Below, one piece after another: positions 8,763-17,051 of a stretch of 51,105 bases of DNA; position 1 is the first letter of the stretch; each line of letters begins with the position of its first letter. The stretch spans positions 1 to 51,105 of the forward strand of contig MEKT01000119.1 in NCBI GenBank assembly GCA_001767435.1. Reading direction: 5' to 3'. The stretch is from Acidobacteria bacterium RIFCSPLOWO2_02_FULL_65_29 (GTDB lineage Bacteria > Acidobacteriota > Vicinamibacteria > Vicinamibacterales > CAVVIG01). The position numbers were made by a program, and so were the translations under genes. Under the pieces are notes generated by a model that ran no database searches, was not told the origin of the DNA, and saw only the letters and a program-made list of their open reading frames with translations.

Positions 8763-9083
8763 ATGACCACGCTATCCGAGCAGCAATTCCGCGTGAAGAG
8801 CGATGACGCGTTCGAAGAGGCGAGGCGCGCCCTGCTGCCGCTCGCCGATACGGAAGAGTTCGAGGTCGAGCTGCAGAACGGCGTGCTCGTCCTCGTCTTT
8901 GAAGCGCCGCAGGACGCCAAGTTCGTCGTGTCGCCCAACGCGCCGGTCCGCCAAATCTGGGTCTCGGCCATGGCAAAGAGCTATAAACTCTCGTGGGTGC
9001 CGGAGTCCGGCGTGTTCGCGCTGAACGGCGAATCGCTTTCGGCGCTGCTCGATCGGTTGACGCGGGAGTTTCTCAGAAGCTAG
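8763..9083 (+). CDS. cyaY: Frataxin-like iron donor protein
   Basis: A 106-residue protein of the CyaY/frataxin fold, which binds iron and modulates iron-sulfur cluster assembly. The N-terminal acidic helix (FRVKSDDAFEEARRALLPLAD), the ELQNGVLVLVF strand and the PVRQIWVSAMAKSYKLSW block match the family. The gene is near the FTR1 permease, which fits iron handling. No Shine-Dalgarno motif is obvious before the ATG. Confidence 0.85.
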   Translation: MTTLSEQQFRVKSDDAFEEARRALLPLADTEEFEVELQNGVLVLVFEAPQDAKFVVSPNAPVRQIWVSAMAKSYKLSWVPESGVFALNGESLSALLDRLTREFLRS

Positions 9084-9194
9084 AACTGGGGACTCGCCGC
9101 CTTCGCGGCGAAGGCGCTTCGGCGAGCCACGCCGTAGCTCGCCAGCATTCGAAGCGAGCGGAGGCGGGGGCCTCGGGAATCAAACGGAGGGCAC

Positions 9195-9878
9195 ATGTGT
9201 CGTAACCTGGCGTTCATGTTGGCGGCATCGGTGGGGCTCGCGGCGTGCGGAGGCTCCCCGGCCGAGCCACCGGCGAAGCAGATCGAGAAAGCGGCCGCGG
9301 ACCTGCAGAAAGGCGCGGAGACGGCCGCGGCCAAGGGCGCTCAGGGAATGGCCAAGGGCGTCGAGGGAATGGCCAAGGGATTCGAGGACCTCGCCAAGGG
9401 TCTGAGCGCGATGGCTGGCGGCGATCCCAACGCGAAACCGGTCAATCCTCTCACGATCGACGCGCTCAAGAGCGCGCTGCCCGATGTGAAGGGCTGGGAA
9501 AAGGGGAAACCCACTGGCGAGCGCATGAGCAGCCCGATCAACTACGCGGAAGCCAAGGTGACCTTGACGAAAGGCGATTCCGAGATCAACGTCAAGATCG
9601 TCGACTCGGCGCTCAACCAGCTGATCGTCGCGCCCTTCGCGATGTTCCTGGCTGTCGGGTACGAGAAGGAAACCGACCACGGCTACGAGAAGGGCGTGAA
9701 GATCGGCCAGTATCCCGGGTGGGAGAAATGGGACAGCGAGGACAAGGACGGCGAGCTGAACGCCATCGTCAACAAACGATTCATCGTTCAGATCGAAGGA
9801 CGAAACATCGACGGCATGAAGGTGCTGCACGCGGTGATGGACAGCACCAATCTCGAAAAGCTCGCTAGAGAGAAATAG
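9195..9878 (+). CDS. Predicted lipoprotein with KG-repeat segment
   Basis: A 227-residue protein with a lipoprotein signal: hydrophobic N-terminus and lipobox LAAC at about residues 15-18, so it is probably anchored to a membrane. Residues 30-70 contain repeated short units of the type GMAKGVE, GMAKGFE, DLAKGL, predicted amphipathic helix. The rest is a mixed alpha/beta domain with no family I recognise. A GGAGGG site lies 3 bases before the ATG. It is convergent with the bcp gene, with tandem heptamers between them. Confidence 0.75.
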   Translation: MCRNLAFMLAASVGLAACGGSPAEPPAKQIEKAAADLQKGAETAAAKGAQGMAKGVEGMAKGFEDLAKGLSAMAGGDPNAKPVNPLTIDALKSALPDVKGWEKGKPTGERMSSPINYAEAKVTLTKGDSEINVKIVDSALNQLIVAPFAMFLAVGYEKETDHGYEKGVKIGQYPGWEKWDSEDKDGELNAIVNKRFIVQIEGRNIDGMKVLHAVMDSTNLEKLAREK

Positions 9879-9882
9879 ACGG

Positions 9883-9905
9883 CTATCAGCTATCAGCTAT
9901 CAGCT
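9883..9905. repeat. Tandem CTATCAG heptamers
   Basis: Three tandem copies of CTATCAG lie between convergent genes. Similar heptamers occur at 2455-2475 and, as GCTGATG, at 10400-10452. Confidence 0.8.
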
Positions 9906-10381
9906 TTTTCGGCCCGGAGGGCGTCGACCGCGGCGAGCACTGCCTCTGCGTGGCCGTCGACCTTCACCTTGTCCCAGCGCCTCGCCACTTTGCCGTTACC
10001 ATCGATGAGGTACGTCGTTCGCGCGATGCCCATGAACGACCGGCCGTAGAGCGATTTGTTCTGCCAGACGCCGTATTTCTCGGCAACTTCGTGGCCAGCG
10101 TCGGCAAGCAGCGGGAACGACAGGTCGTACTTCTCCGCGAAGCGTGCCTTGCTCGCCTCGTCGAGAATGCTCACACCCAGGACAGCCGCCTTGCTCGTCT
10201 TGAAGCGGGGCAGGTTGTCCTGGAACGCGCAAGCTTCCTTCGTGCAGCCCGAGGTGTCGTCCTTCGGATAGAAGTACAGCACCACCGGACGCCCGGCGTA
10301 CTCCGAGAGACGATGCAACCGTTGGCGTTGATCCTTCAGTCCGAAGGCGGGCGCCTTCTTTCCCGGCTCAATGAGGGGCAC
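9893..10381 (-). CDS. bcp: Thioredoxin-dependent thiol peroxidase (Bcp/PrxQ)
   Basis: Peroxiredoxin that reduces peroxides using thioredoxin. At 162 residues it has family length, with the peroxidatic Cys at 46 in YPKDDTSGCTKEAC and the resolving Cys at 51, the C-x4-C arrangement of the alpha-type PrxQ. A GTG start at 10381 has a good AGGAG site 8 bases upstream. The stop lies in the heptamer repeat at 9893. It sits downstream of the cytochrome oxidase operon on the same strand but is separated by repeats. Confidence 0.93.
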   Translation of the reverse strand: MPLIEPGKKAPAFGLKDQRQRLHRLSEYAGRPVVLYFYPKDDTSGCTKEACAFQDNLPRFKTSKAAVLGVSILDEASKARFAEKYDLSFPLLADAGHEVAEKYGVWQNKSLYGRSFMGIARTTYLIDGNGKVARRWDKVKVDGHAEAVLAAVDALRAEKADS

Positions 10382-10399
10382 GGATGCGACTCCTCTCCA

Positions 10400-10452
10400 G
10401 GCTGATGGCTGATGGCTGATGGCCGATAGCTGATGGCTGATGGCTGATGGCT
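10400..10452. repeat. Tandem GCTGATG heptamers
   Basis: Six to seven tandem GCTGATG units, with GCCGATA and GCTGATA variants, fill the spacer between bcp and coxB. The last unit touches the coxB stop codon. Confidence 0.85.
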
Positions 10453-11194
10453 ATTGAGTCAAGCCTTTTGCTTGTTCGTCCAGATAGCTTCTGAAATCGG
10501 CCTCGCTCTTGATGTGCAAGAAACCGCGCATGCGATAGTGCCCGAGGCCACAGAGCTGCGAGCAGTTGATCTCGTACTCGCCGATCCTGTTCGGAATGAA
10601 CCAGACGGGGATGTCCATCCCGGGCACGGCGTCCTGCTTCACGCGCATCTCGACCAGACCGAAGCTGTGGATGACGTCCATGCTCGAGAGATGGATGAGA
10701 ATCGTCCGGTCGACCGGCAGGGTCAGGTTGTTGGTGTCGACGAAGTCGTCCTTGGCGTCTGGATCGGTCCGGTCGAGGCCGATCGGATTTTCCGCCGCCA
10801 CGAGTCTGACCTCCCGCCGCCCGAACCTGCCGTCAGCCCCCGCATAATGCACCTGCCATTCGAACTGCTTGGCGACGACGCGAACGACGACCGCCTCGCT
10901 CTCGGAAGGAAACGAACCGACACGGATGGCCCAGGCGGGAATGGCGTAACCCACGAGCAGCACGGCCTCGACGACGATGACGGCATACTCGGTGTACTTC
11001 GCGACCTTGCCCTTCGCTCCTGAGTAGCTGGCGGTGGGATTCGCGCTCTTCCGGAAACGGAAGAGGACGAACACGAAAAAAATTCCCCAGCCGACAAACA
11101 GCACCGCCATCAGCCAGTGGATGAGCGCGATCATGTTGTCGATGTCCGCGGCGTGGGTGGACGCCTGGGTCGGCATCCCGAGAAGCTCTAGCAT
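10451..11194 (-). CDS. coxB: Cytochrome c oxidase subunit II
   Basis: Carries the CuA centre that accepts electrons from cytochrome c. The 247-residue protein has two N-terminal membrane helices (about 22-45 and 70-90), then a cupredoxin domain with the ligands His176 (DVIHSFG) and CSQLCGLGHYRM, giving C211, C215, H219 and M222. No heme c domain is fused, unlike many caa3 subunits. It is the last gene of the operon and overlaps the preceding 85-codon gene by 7 bases. Confidence 0.95.
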   Translation of the reverse strand: MLELLGMPTQASTHAADIDNMIALIHWLMAVLFVGWGIFFVFVLFRFRKSANPTASYSGAKGKVAKYTEYAVIVVEAVLLVGYAIPAWAIRVGSFPSESEAVVVRVVAKQFEWQVHYAGADGRFGRREVRLVAAENPIGLDRTDPDAKDDFVDTNNLTLPVDRTILIHLSSMDVIHSFGLVEMRVKQDAVPGMDIPVWFIPNRIGEYEINCSQLCGLGHYRMRGFLHIKSEADFRSYLDEQAKGLTQ

Positions 11195-11445
11195 TGAACG
11201 GTTCCTTCCTGTGGCTCAGACCGCGCGACAGGCGGCGCGGCGTCGGCGAGCCGCGCGCGCCGCGCCAGCGACGCGATGAACGAGAGAAATCCCCCGAGGA
11301 CGCACACGACGACCACGAGCATCAGCATGATGCCGAGATTCATGGCCTTGGCCATCGGCGCGTCGCTCTGGCCGAAGCACACCGGACACGCGAGGGCAGC
11401 CCCAGGAGCCATGACCATCAACAGCGTGAAGAGCGTGCGCCGCAT
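11188..11445 (-). CDS. Small membrane protein with CPVC motif in the oxidase operon
   Basis: An 85-residue protein starting at ATG 11445 (MRRTLFTLL). It has a signal-like helix followed by ACPVCFG, then a second long hydrophobic helix and a polar tail. The CPVC pair just outside the first helix is characteristic of small acidobacterial proteins found next to oxidase genes, and could bind metal or form a disulfide. Position between subunits suggests a role in assembly or structure of the oxidase; this is inference from location. Confidence 0.65.
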   Translation of the reverse strand: MRRTLFTLLMVMAPGAALACPVCFGQSDAPMAKAMNLGIMLMLVVVVCVLGGFLSFIASLARRARLADAAPPVARSEPQEGTVQC

Positions 11446-11447
11446 GC

Positions 11448-11645
11448 CTACAGATTCCTGGTCTTGCGTCGAAACATTGCGCCGTAGGCGACGAGTGATC
11501 CGCTGGTCGCCACGGCGACGATGCTGGTCGCCAAATACAGCGTTTCGTGCTCGAGCCGATACTGTCCGACGGCCCACGCGGCCACGAAGATCGCGAGGAC
11601 GACCGACAGGGCTATGAACAGGAGATGAAAGGCCTTGAGCGACAT
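11448..11645 (-). CDS. Small two-helix membrane protein in the oxidase operon
   Basis: A 65-residue protein with two hydrophobic helices (about 5-27 and 36-57) and a basic end (FRRKTRNL). It is spaced 1 base after the subunit IV gene and 2 bases before the next, so it is part of a tight operon. No named family is recognised; by position it could be an accessory subunit. Confidence 0.65.
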   Translation of the reverse strand: MSLKAFHLLFIALSVVLAIFVAAWAVGQYRLEHETLYLATSIVAVATSGSLVAYGAMFRRKTRNL

Positions 11646-11646
11646 C

Positions 11647-12000
11647 TCAGTGGCCTTCGTGCCCGCCCTCCGCGCCGCTGAGGGCGCTCGGTGCGTGAAT
11701 CGGCGTGCCGATGTGGTCGGCCGTCGTCAGCACCGGCAGCATCATCAACACGATGAAGAAGACCACGGTGAGCACGAGCGAACCGTAGATCCACCTTTTC
11801 TCGTGGCTGAGATGCATGAACACCGCGGCCACCATCGACCCTTTGATGCTCGCAATGACGAGCGCCGCCGTGATGGCCAGTGGCACCGCGAAATGGATCT
11901 GGTTGGCCGCGACGGTGATGACCGTGCCGACAAACAGCGCCGCGCCCACCATCAGGTAGGTACGAATCGTCTTTTTGACTTCGGCCGCGTCAGAATGCAT
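11647..12000 (-). CDS. Cytochrome c oxidase subunit IV
   Basis: A 117-residue protein with three hydrophobic helices, matching the prokaryotic subunit IV (CtaF/CyoD-like) family; the central block IKGSMVAAVFMHLSHEKRW is typical. The C-terminus is His-rich (GGHEGH). It follows coxC after an 87-base gap containing palindromic repeats, and is followed immediately by the 65-residue gene. Confidence 0.85.
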   Translation of the reverse strand: MHSDAAEVKKTIRTYLMVGAALFVGTVITVAANQIHFAVPLAITAALVIASIKGSMVAAVFMHLSHEKRWIYGSLVLTVVFFIVLMMLPVLTTADHIGTPIHAPSALSGAEGGHEGH

Positions 12001-12017
12001 GAGTCACGATCCTCTCG

Positions 12018-12087
12018 AGAGTGCGCGAAGCTTCGGTCCGCCTAAAGGTGGATACTACCTCGTGTGTCGTGTCCGGCTTCAGGCGGA
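12018..12087. repeat. Palindromic TCCGCC/GGCGGA repeat between coxC and subunit IV
   Basis: Contains TCCGCCTAAAGGTGGA and GTCCGGCTTCAGGCGGAC, members of a dispersed palindromic family also seen at 15350-15400 and inside the giant gene at 38325 and 39255. The coxC stop codon lies at the repeat edge, so the repeat splits the oxidase operon between two genes. Confidence 0.75.
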
Positions 12088-12672
12088 CTACAGCAAATAC
12101 AACACCGGAAACAGGAAGATCCATACAAGGTCGACGAAATGCCAGTAGAGACCCGTTGCCTCGATGCGGTTCGAGAACTGGTCGGGCCTGGTCTTCCACA
12201 TCTTCGCGCCCGGCCCAAGCAAGTACGCCATCACCACCATCCCGCCAACGATGTGCAGGCCGTGAAGGCCCGTCATCGTGTAGTAAACGGCGAGGAACGT
12301 GCTGTGCGACGGCAGCTCCCCTCGCGTGACGTGATCGGCGTACTCGAAGTACTTGTTCACCAGGAAGATCCCGGCCAGCACGAACGTCCCGATGAGGTAG
12401 AGGCGGTGCTTGCCGAAGTCGTTCAGCTTCAGCGACGCCCACGCCATCACCATCGTCACCGACGATCCGATCAGGATGAACGTGTTGGCCATGCCCAGCC
12501 ACACGTTGAGCTCACCGAACGGCCACTCGACCGCGCCGGTTCGCAGGATGATGTAGGTCGAAAAGAGGGCGCCGAACAGCATGACTTCCGACGCGAGGAA
12601 CAGCCAGATGCCCAGCTTGCAGTTGTGCAGACCGGTGTCGGGCCGTGCGTCGACGATGTAGGGAATCTCCAT
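12088..12672 (-). CDS. coxC: Cytochrome c oxidase subunit III
   Basis: A 194-residue protein of the subunit III family with five hydrophobic helices, the short prokaryotic form. Family blocks include LGIWLFLASEVMLFGALFSTY near the N-terminus and MTGLHGLHIVGG around residue 130, then WHFVDLVWIFLFPVLYL at the end. It lies 9 bases after coxA. Confidence 0.93.
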   Translation of the reverse strand: MEIPYIVDARPDTGLHNCKLGIWLFLASEVMLFGALFSTYIILRTGAVEWPFGELNVWLGMANTFILIGSSVTMVMAWASLKLNDFGKHRLYLIGTFVLAGIFLVNKYFEYADHVTRGELPSHSTFLAVYYTMTGLHGLHIVGGMVVMAYLLGPGAKMWKTRPDQFSNRIEATGLYWHFVDLVWIFLFPVLYLL

Positions 12673-12681
12673 CCTAGTGTC

Positions 12682-14511
12682 CTAAGCGCGCTCCGGTTCG
12701 AATTGAGGCGAGAAGTCCTTCGCGGCGCCCGGGACGCTGTACTCGTACGGGCCACGATACACGACGGGCTCGGTCAGGAAGTTTCCGTGCCCGGGCGGCG
12801 AGGGCGCCGACCACTCGAGCGTCGTGGCGTCCCACGGGTTGTCACTGACCTTCTTCCCCCACTTCATGCTCGCGAAGAAGTTGATGATGAACGGAATCTG
12901 GAACAGGCTGAGCGTCCACACCGCCATGCCGATCACCACGTTCAGCTGAAGGGGCAGGCCCTGATTGTTCGCATACAGCAAGCCACCGTCATACATCCGG
13001 CGGTTCATGCCCGCCAGCCCCTGGATGAACATCGGCATGAAGACAATGTTGATACAGACGAACGATCCCCAGAAATGGATCGCGCCGAGGACGTCGTTCA
13101 TCTTTCGCCCGGTGGCCTTGGGGAACCAGTAGTAGATCCCCGCAAAGAGGGCAAAGATCGTTCCCGGCGCCACGACGTAATGGAAGTGCCCGATCACGTA
13201 GTACGTGTCATGCAGCGGGATGTCGGAGGGCGCCAACCCGAGCGGCAGGCCCGTGAGCCCGCCGATGGCGAACATCGGTAGGAACGCCAGCGCGAACAGC
13301 ATCGGCGTCGTGAACCGGATCGATGCGCCCCAGAGTGAGAGCAGCAGCGCCGTCAGAATAATCACCGACGGGATCGAAATGATCATCGTGGTCGTCTGGA
13401 AGAACGCGCTGATCGTGGTGCCCATCCCGGTCATGAACATGTGGTGGGCCCAGACGATGAACGACATGAAGCCGAGGAACGCCACCGCGTAGACCAGCGT
13501 GCGATAGCCCCAGAGCGGCTTGCGCGTGTTGTTGGCGATGATTTCGCCGACGATGCCCATCGCCGGAAGGACGAGCACGTAGACCTCGGGGTGCGCGAGG
13601 AACCAGAACAGGTGCTGCCACATCAATGGGTTGCCACCGCCTGAGACCTGCACCGGCACATTGCCGACAACGAGCCCACTCGGCATGAAGAAGCTCGTGC
13701 CGGCCACGCGGTCCATCAGCTGGAGCACGCCTGCCGCTTCGAGCGGCGGAAACGCGAGCAGGAGCAGGAAGGCCGTCACCAGCTGCGCCCAGACGAAAAA
13801 CGGCAGGCGCATCCACGAGAGCCCTTTCGCGCGCAGCTGGACGATCGTCACGATGAAGTTGACCGAGCCGAGGAGCGACGACGTGATGAGGAACACCATG
13901 CCGACGAGCCACAGCGTTTGGCCGAGCTGCCCCGGCTGCGCGATGACCGAGAGCGGCGCGTATGAGGTCCAGCCCGACATCGCCGCGCCACCCGGCACGA
14001 AGAAGCTCACAAACATGGTCACGCCGCCGAGGAAATACACCCAGTAGCTCGCCATGTTGAGCTTGGGGAACGCCATATCGGGGGCGCCAATCTGGAGCGG
14101 CACCACGAAGTTGCCGAAGCCGCCGACGGCGAGGGGCACGACGCCCAGAAACACCATGATGGTGCCGTGCATGGCGCCGAGCTGGTTGTAGAACTCCGGC
14201 AGCATGATGCCGCCCGGCGCACGCGTCTGACCGAGGAGCGAGCCGATGAGCGGGATGGGACGGATGGGATACGCCATCGACCACCGCATGATCATCATCA
14301 GCGTAAAGCCAAAGAACAGGAACACGAGCCCGGTCACGGCGTACTGGATGCCGATGACCTTGTGATCCTGCGAGAAGACGTACTTCCGCCAGAATCCCAG
14401 CTCGTGGTGCTCGTGCGTGTGCTCGTGCGCATGGCCGTGCGCGGCTGCTCCGGAGGTCGCCACCTTATCCAACGCAAAGCTCCTTGATGTCCGGCGGTCG
14501 TTCGTGGCCAT
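12682..14511 (-). CDS. coxA: Cytochrome c oxidase subunit I
   Basis: Catalytic core of a heme-copper oxidase, 12 membrane helices. Visible metal sites: HPEVYVLVLP (CuB His and the cross-linked Tyr of A-type oxidases), AHHMFMTGM (the two CuB His), and HDTYYVIGHFHYV (heme a and a3 His). I start at ATG 14511 (MATNDRRTSRSF); an earlier in-frame start at 14667 adds about 50 non-homologous residues that overlap the divergent gene region. Residues 25-37 form an unusual His-rich run (HGHAHEHTHEHHE) before the first helix. First gene of the operon I, III, IV, two small genes, II. Confidence 0.95.
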   Translation of the reverse strand: MATNDRRTSRSFALDKVATSGAAAHGHAHEHTHEHHELGFWRKYVFSQDHKVIGIQYAVTGLVFLFFGFTLMMIMRWSMAYPIRPIPLIGSLLGQTRAPGGIMLPEFYNQLGAMHGTIMVFLGVVPLAVGGFGNFVVPLQIGAPDMAFPKLNMASYWVYFLGGVTMFVSFFVPGGAAMSGWTSYAPLSVIAQPGQLGQTLWLVGMVFLITSSLLGSVNFIVTIVQLRAKGLSWMRLPFFVWAQLVTAFLLLLAFPPLEAAGVLQLMDRVAGTSFFMPSGLVVGNVPVQVSGGGNPLMWQHLFWFLAHPEVYVLVLPAMGIVGEIIANNTRKPLWGYRTLVYAVAFLGFMSFIVWAHHMFMTGMGTTISAFFQTTTMIISIPSVIILTALLLSLWGASIRFTTPMLFALAFLPMFAIGGLTGLPLGLAPSDIPLHDTYYVIGHFHYVVAPGTIFALFAGIYYWFPKATGRKMNDVLGAIHFWGSFVCINIVFMPMFIQGLAGMNRRMYDGGLLYANNQGLPLQLNVVIGMAVWTLSLFQIPFIINFFASMKWGKKVSDNPWDATTLEWSAPSPPGHGNFLTEPVVYRGPYEYSVPGAAKDFSPQFEPERA

Positions 14512-14714
14512 GCCTTCCGGCGTGCATCGACAGAAAGCAGGCCGTGAGATTGTATGCAGAAGGCACAAGCGGCGCAAGGGTTCGGCTTGCTGCGCTGCCC
14601 TATGAAGCGGACGGCCCGGTCGGGGTCGACGTAATTTCCCCGTAAAACCGGCCCGTGCGAGTGGCACAGCGCTTGAACTGGCTGGGTACGCCAGCTCTGC
14701 CAGTCGAGGACACC

Positions 14715-15296
14715 ATGGACCGCGTCCATCGCCTGTTACCCGCCGCGCTCGTCGCGGCCGTATCGATTGCCTCGTCGGCCTGCGCCGCGACGGCCGCCTT
14801 CTATCAGTACGAACCGGCCGTCCGCGCCGTGGATCAGCGCGTGTACGCCCGCGGCTACGATGAAGGCCGCGTTCGTGGGGAGAGCGACGCGCGGCGCAAC
14901 AGGAGTTTCGACCACATGCGGCATGGCGACTTCCGCGACGCCGACGTCGGCTATCGCGGCGACGGAGATCGCGTCGCGTACCGTACCCTCTTCCGGCAAG
15001 GCTTTGTCGCGGGGTACAGCGACGGCTATCGACGGAACGCGCGTGTCGCCGAATACTCGGCGCCGGTCTACCCGCCTCGGTATGGATCGCCGGCGGCGCA
15101 GGCCGGTTATCGCGACGGTTACGAGCAGGGACGCGACGACGCCCGCGGCGGCGATCGGTACGATCCGATTCGCGCGCCGCGGTATCGCGCGGGCGATCAC
15201 GACTTCACCAGCCGATACGGGTCGCGCGAACGCTACAAACGCGAATATCGGGCGGCGTTCGAGCAGGGCTACGAACGCGGTTATCGCGACTCCTAA
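14715..15296 (+). CDS. Exported Tyr/Gly/Arg-rich repeat protein
   Basis: About 193 residues from ATG 14715 (MDRVHRLLPAALV). The N-terminal signal ends in SIASSAC, a possible lipobox. The mature part has repeated Y-x2-G-Y/R-x2-G units (ARGYDEGRVRGE, YRDGYEQGRDDA, FEQGYERGYRDS) and is rich in Arg, Asp, Tyr and Gly. Such low-complexity envelope proteins recur in Acidobacteria without known function. An earlier start at 14655 is open but overlaps the coxA leader. Confidence 0.65.
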   Translation: MDRVHRLLPAALVAAVSIASSACAATAAFYQYEPAVRAVDQRVYARGYDEGRVRGESDARRNRSFDHMRHGDFRDADVGYRGDGDRVAYRTLFRQGFVAGYSDGYRRNARVAEYSAPVYPPRYGSPAAQAGYRDGYEQGRDDARGGDRYDPIRAPRYRAGDHDFTSRYGSRERYKREYRAAFEQGYERGYRDS

Positions 15297-15335
15297 CTCT
15301 TGACTTCTCAGAGCCCGTGAAGAAATCGCGGCCCG

Positions 15336-15402
15336 TAACTGTCGGGTACGTAATGTCCGCCTTCAGGCGGACCGCGAAATCCGGCCGAAGCCGGACAACC
15401 TG
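15336..15402. repeat. Palindromic repeats between convergent genes
   Basis: Two adjacent hairpins, TGTCCGCC/GGCGGACC (15352-15371) and TCCGGC/GCCGGA (15377-15395). They belong to the dispersed family at 12018 and could also act as a bidirectional terminator for the exported protein gene and the MscS gene. Confidence 0.65.
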
Positions 15403-16830
15403 TCAGTGCGTGGCGACGTGGAGAAAGCGGCGCACGCGCGCAAGAAAGGTCTGCGGCGTATCGACGTGTTCCGGCGTGGCGGCGCCGGCCGCGTGATGCT
15501 CCCGCAGCTTCGCGGCCCGGGCAGCCACCGCCACGCCGATCTGCTCCAACACGGCCGGATTGCCGAGCACGAAGTGACGGAACGCCTCGTGGGTGATCTC
15601 CAGCAGCTCCAAATCGCGGCTGGCCGTCACGGTCGCGGAGCGCGGCTCGCCGGTCAGGAGCGACATTTCGCCGAAGAAGTCGCCCGGCCCCAGGCGGGCC
15701 ACCTCCGCGCCTGCAGGCGCAATCGTGACGCGCACGCCGCCGTGCGCGATGATGAACATCGAGCTGCCGGCATCGCCCTGCCGCACGACGGTTTCGCGCG
15801 TCGCGTACAGCCGCAAGTGCGTCGCGCGCGCCAGCGCGGTCGACTGCTCCTCGGACAGGCTCGAGAAAATCGACACCGCGCGGAGCGTCATCTCCGCGAT
15901 CGCGGGATCGGGCGCCCCGGGCGCCATGTCCTCCTTGAACAGGTTCGTCATGATCGGAAACGGAATGACGATGCCCGCGCGGCGGAACGCGTAGTACACG
16001 GCCGAGCGAACGCGGTCGCGGATGATATCGTCGAGCGCGAACTCGCGCGTCCAGACGCGCACGCGGTAGGCCACCGAAAAGGCCGCGAAGTCCCAGAGCA
16101 GCACCTCGGGCGGGGGCGTCCTCAGAATCAGCGGCTCGTCCTTGATGGCCCCCAGAATGGCCTCCTTCACGTGGTTGGGCGCCGCATCGTAGCTGACGCC
16201 GATGTCCACCTCGACGCGCGTTTCGTCGGTTGGTTCCGAATAGTTCGTGATGGTGTCGCGCGCGAGCGCGCTGTTGGGCACGATGACGAAGTTTCCCAGC
16301 TTCGTCCGAATCTTGGTCGCGCGCCAGGTCACCTCGGTGACCATCCCATCCTTGCCCGCGACGTTCACCCACTGGCCGACGCGGAAGGGTTTCTCGATCT
16401 GGACGGCCAGCCCGGCGAAGAAATTGCCGAGCGTCTCCTGCAGCGCGAGACCGATCACCACGGCGCCCACCGCGGTCGTCGCGAAAATCCTTTCCTGGAG
16501 GACGAGCGTGGCGGTCAGGGTGAACAGCGCGATGACGATCGTGTCCTGGACTATCGTCGGAAATCGATCGGGCAGCTTGTCGACCCGCCAGGGATTCAGG
16601 GCAACCGCGACGGCCGCGTTGATGACGCCGAAGGCCAGCAGAAGAGGCAGGGCGAGCCCCAGCTGCTGCGCAAGCGCAGGCGACAGAGGGACGTTGGCCA
16701 GCGCCGCGGCGGCAATCGCGTAAGCGACAAACGCGACCGACGAGGCCACCAGACGCCCGCGGACGTGCCGGTTGGCGTTCGCGCCGCGCGCGATTAGGGC
16801 AAGGACCAGGAGCGCCAGTCCGACAACCAT
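15403..16830 (-). CDS. MscS-type channel with C-terminal cyclic nucleotide-binding domain
   Basis: A 475-residue protein. Residues 1-125 hold four hydrophobic helices; the pore-lining helix and beta domain follow (LALQETLGNFFAGLAVQ, IEKPFRVGQWVNV, TWRATKIRTKLGNFVIVPNS), the MscS signature. Residues 335-450 form a cNMP-binding domain with VVRQGDAGSSMFII and PGDFFGEMSLLTGEPRSATV, including the phosphate-binding cassette Arg. This is the bacterial cyclic-nucleotide-gated branch of the MscS superfamily, in which the domain tunes opening. The single gene is flanked by repeats. Confidence 0.9.
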   Translation of the reverse strand: MVVGLALLVLALIARGANANRHVRGRLVASSVAFVAYAIAAAALANVPLSPALAQQLGLALPLLLAFGVINAAVAVALNPWRVDKLPDRFPTIVQDTIVIALFTLTATLVLQERIFATTAVGAVVIGLALQETLGNFFAGLAVQIEKPFRVGQWVNVAGKDGMVTEVTWRATKIRTKLGNFVIVPNSALARDTITNYSEPTDETRVEVDIGVSYDAAPNHVKEAILGAIKDEPLILRTPPPEVLLWDFAAFSVAYRVRVWTREFALDDIIRDRVRSAVYYAFRRAGIVIPFPIMTNLFKEDMAPGAPDPAIAEMTLRAVSIFSSLSEEQSTALARATHLRLYATRETVVRQGDAGSSMFIIAHGGVRVTIAPAGAEVARLGPGDFFGEMSLLTGEPRSATVTASRDLELLEITHEAFRHFVLGNPAVLEQIGVAVAARAAKLREHHAAGAATPEHVDTPQTFLARVRRFLHVATH

Positions 16831-16916
16831 TGGGGCGGAATCGTACCAAAAAACGCCCCGGTTTGGGCTACGATGGCTGGCAGCTAATCTCGGAAGGTAC
16901 TTGAGTCGACCGCGCC

Positions 16917-16980
16917 GATGTAGTGCAGGACTTCAGTCCTGCTCCGCCGGCGGCCGCAGGTCTAAAGACCTGCACTACAC
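16917..16980. repeat. REPIN-like composite palindrome
   Basis: Two hairpins face each other: TGTAGTGCAGG plus an inner GCAGGACT/AGTCCTGC hairpin on the left, and GCAGGTCT/AGACCTGC plus CCTGCACTACA on the right. The outer 11-base arms (TGTAGTGCAGG/CCTGCACTACA) also pair. The left half matches the 7462-7525 copies. This doublet-in-inversion layout is typical of REP doublets. Confidence 0.8.
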
Positions 16981-17051
16981 ACGTCAACACAAGTGCCTTC
17001 CGGGATTAAGGTCCCGCGAAAGCGGGCCCTAAGAGGGGTCGCGGACTGAGA

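Noticed and set aside
11990-12502. Frame ending in RLKPDTTHEVVSTFRRTE as a possible gene
   Set aside because: It is antisense or off-frame to coxC and its end simply translates the palindromic repeat at 12018-12087.
14512-14667. Extended N-terminus for cytochrome oxidase subunit I
   Set aside because: The added 52 residues have no family similarity and overlap the region upstream of the divergent exported-protein gene.
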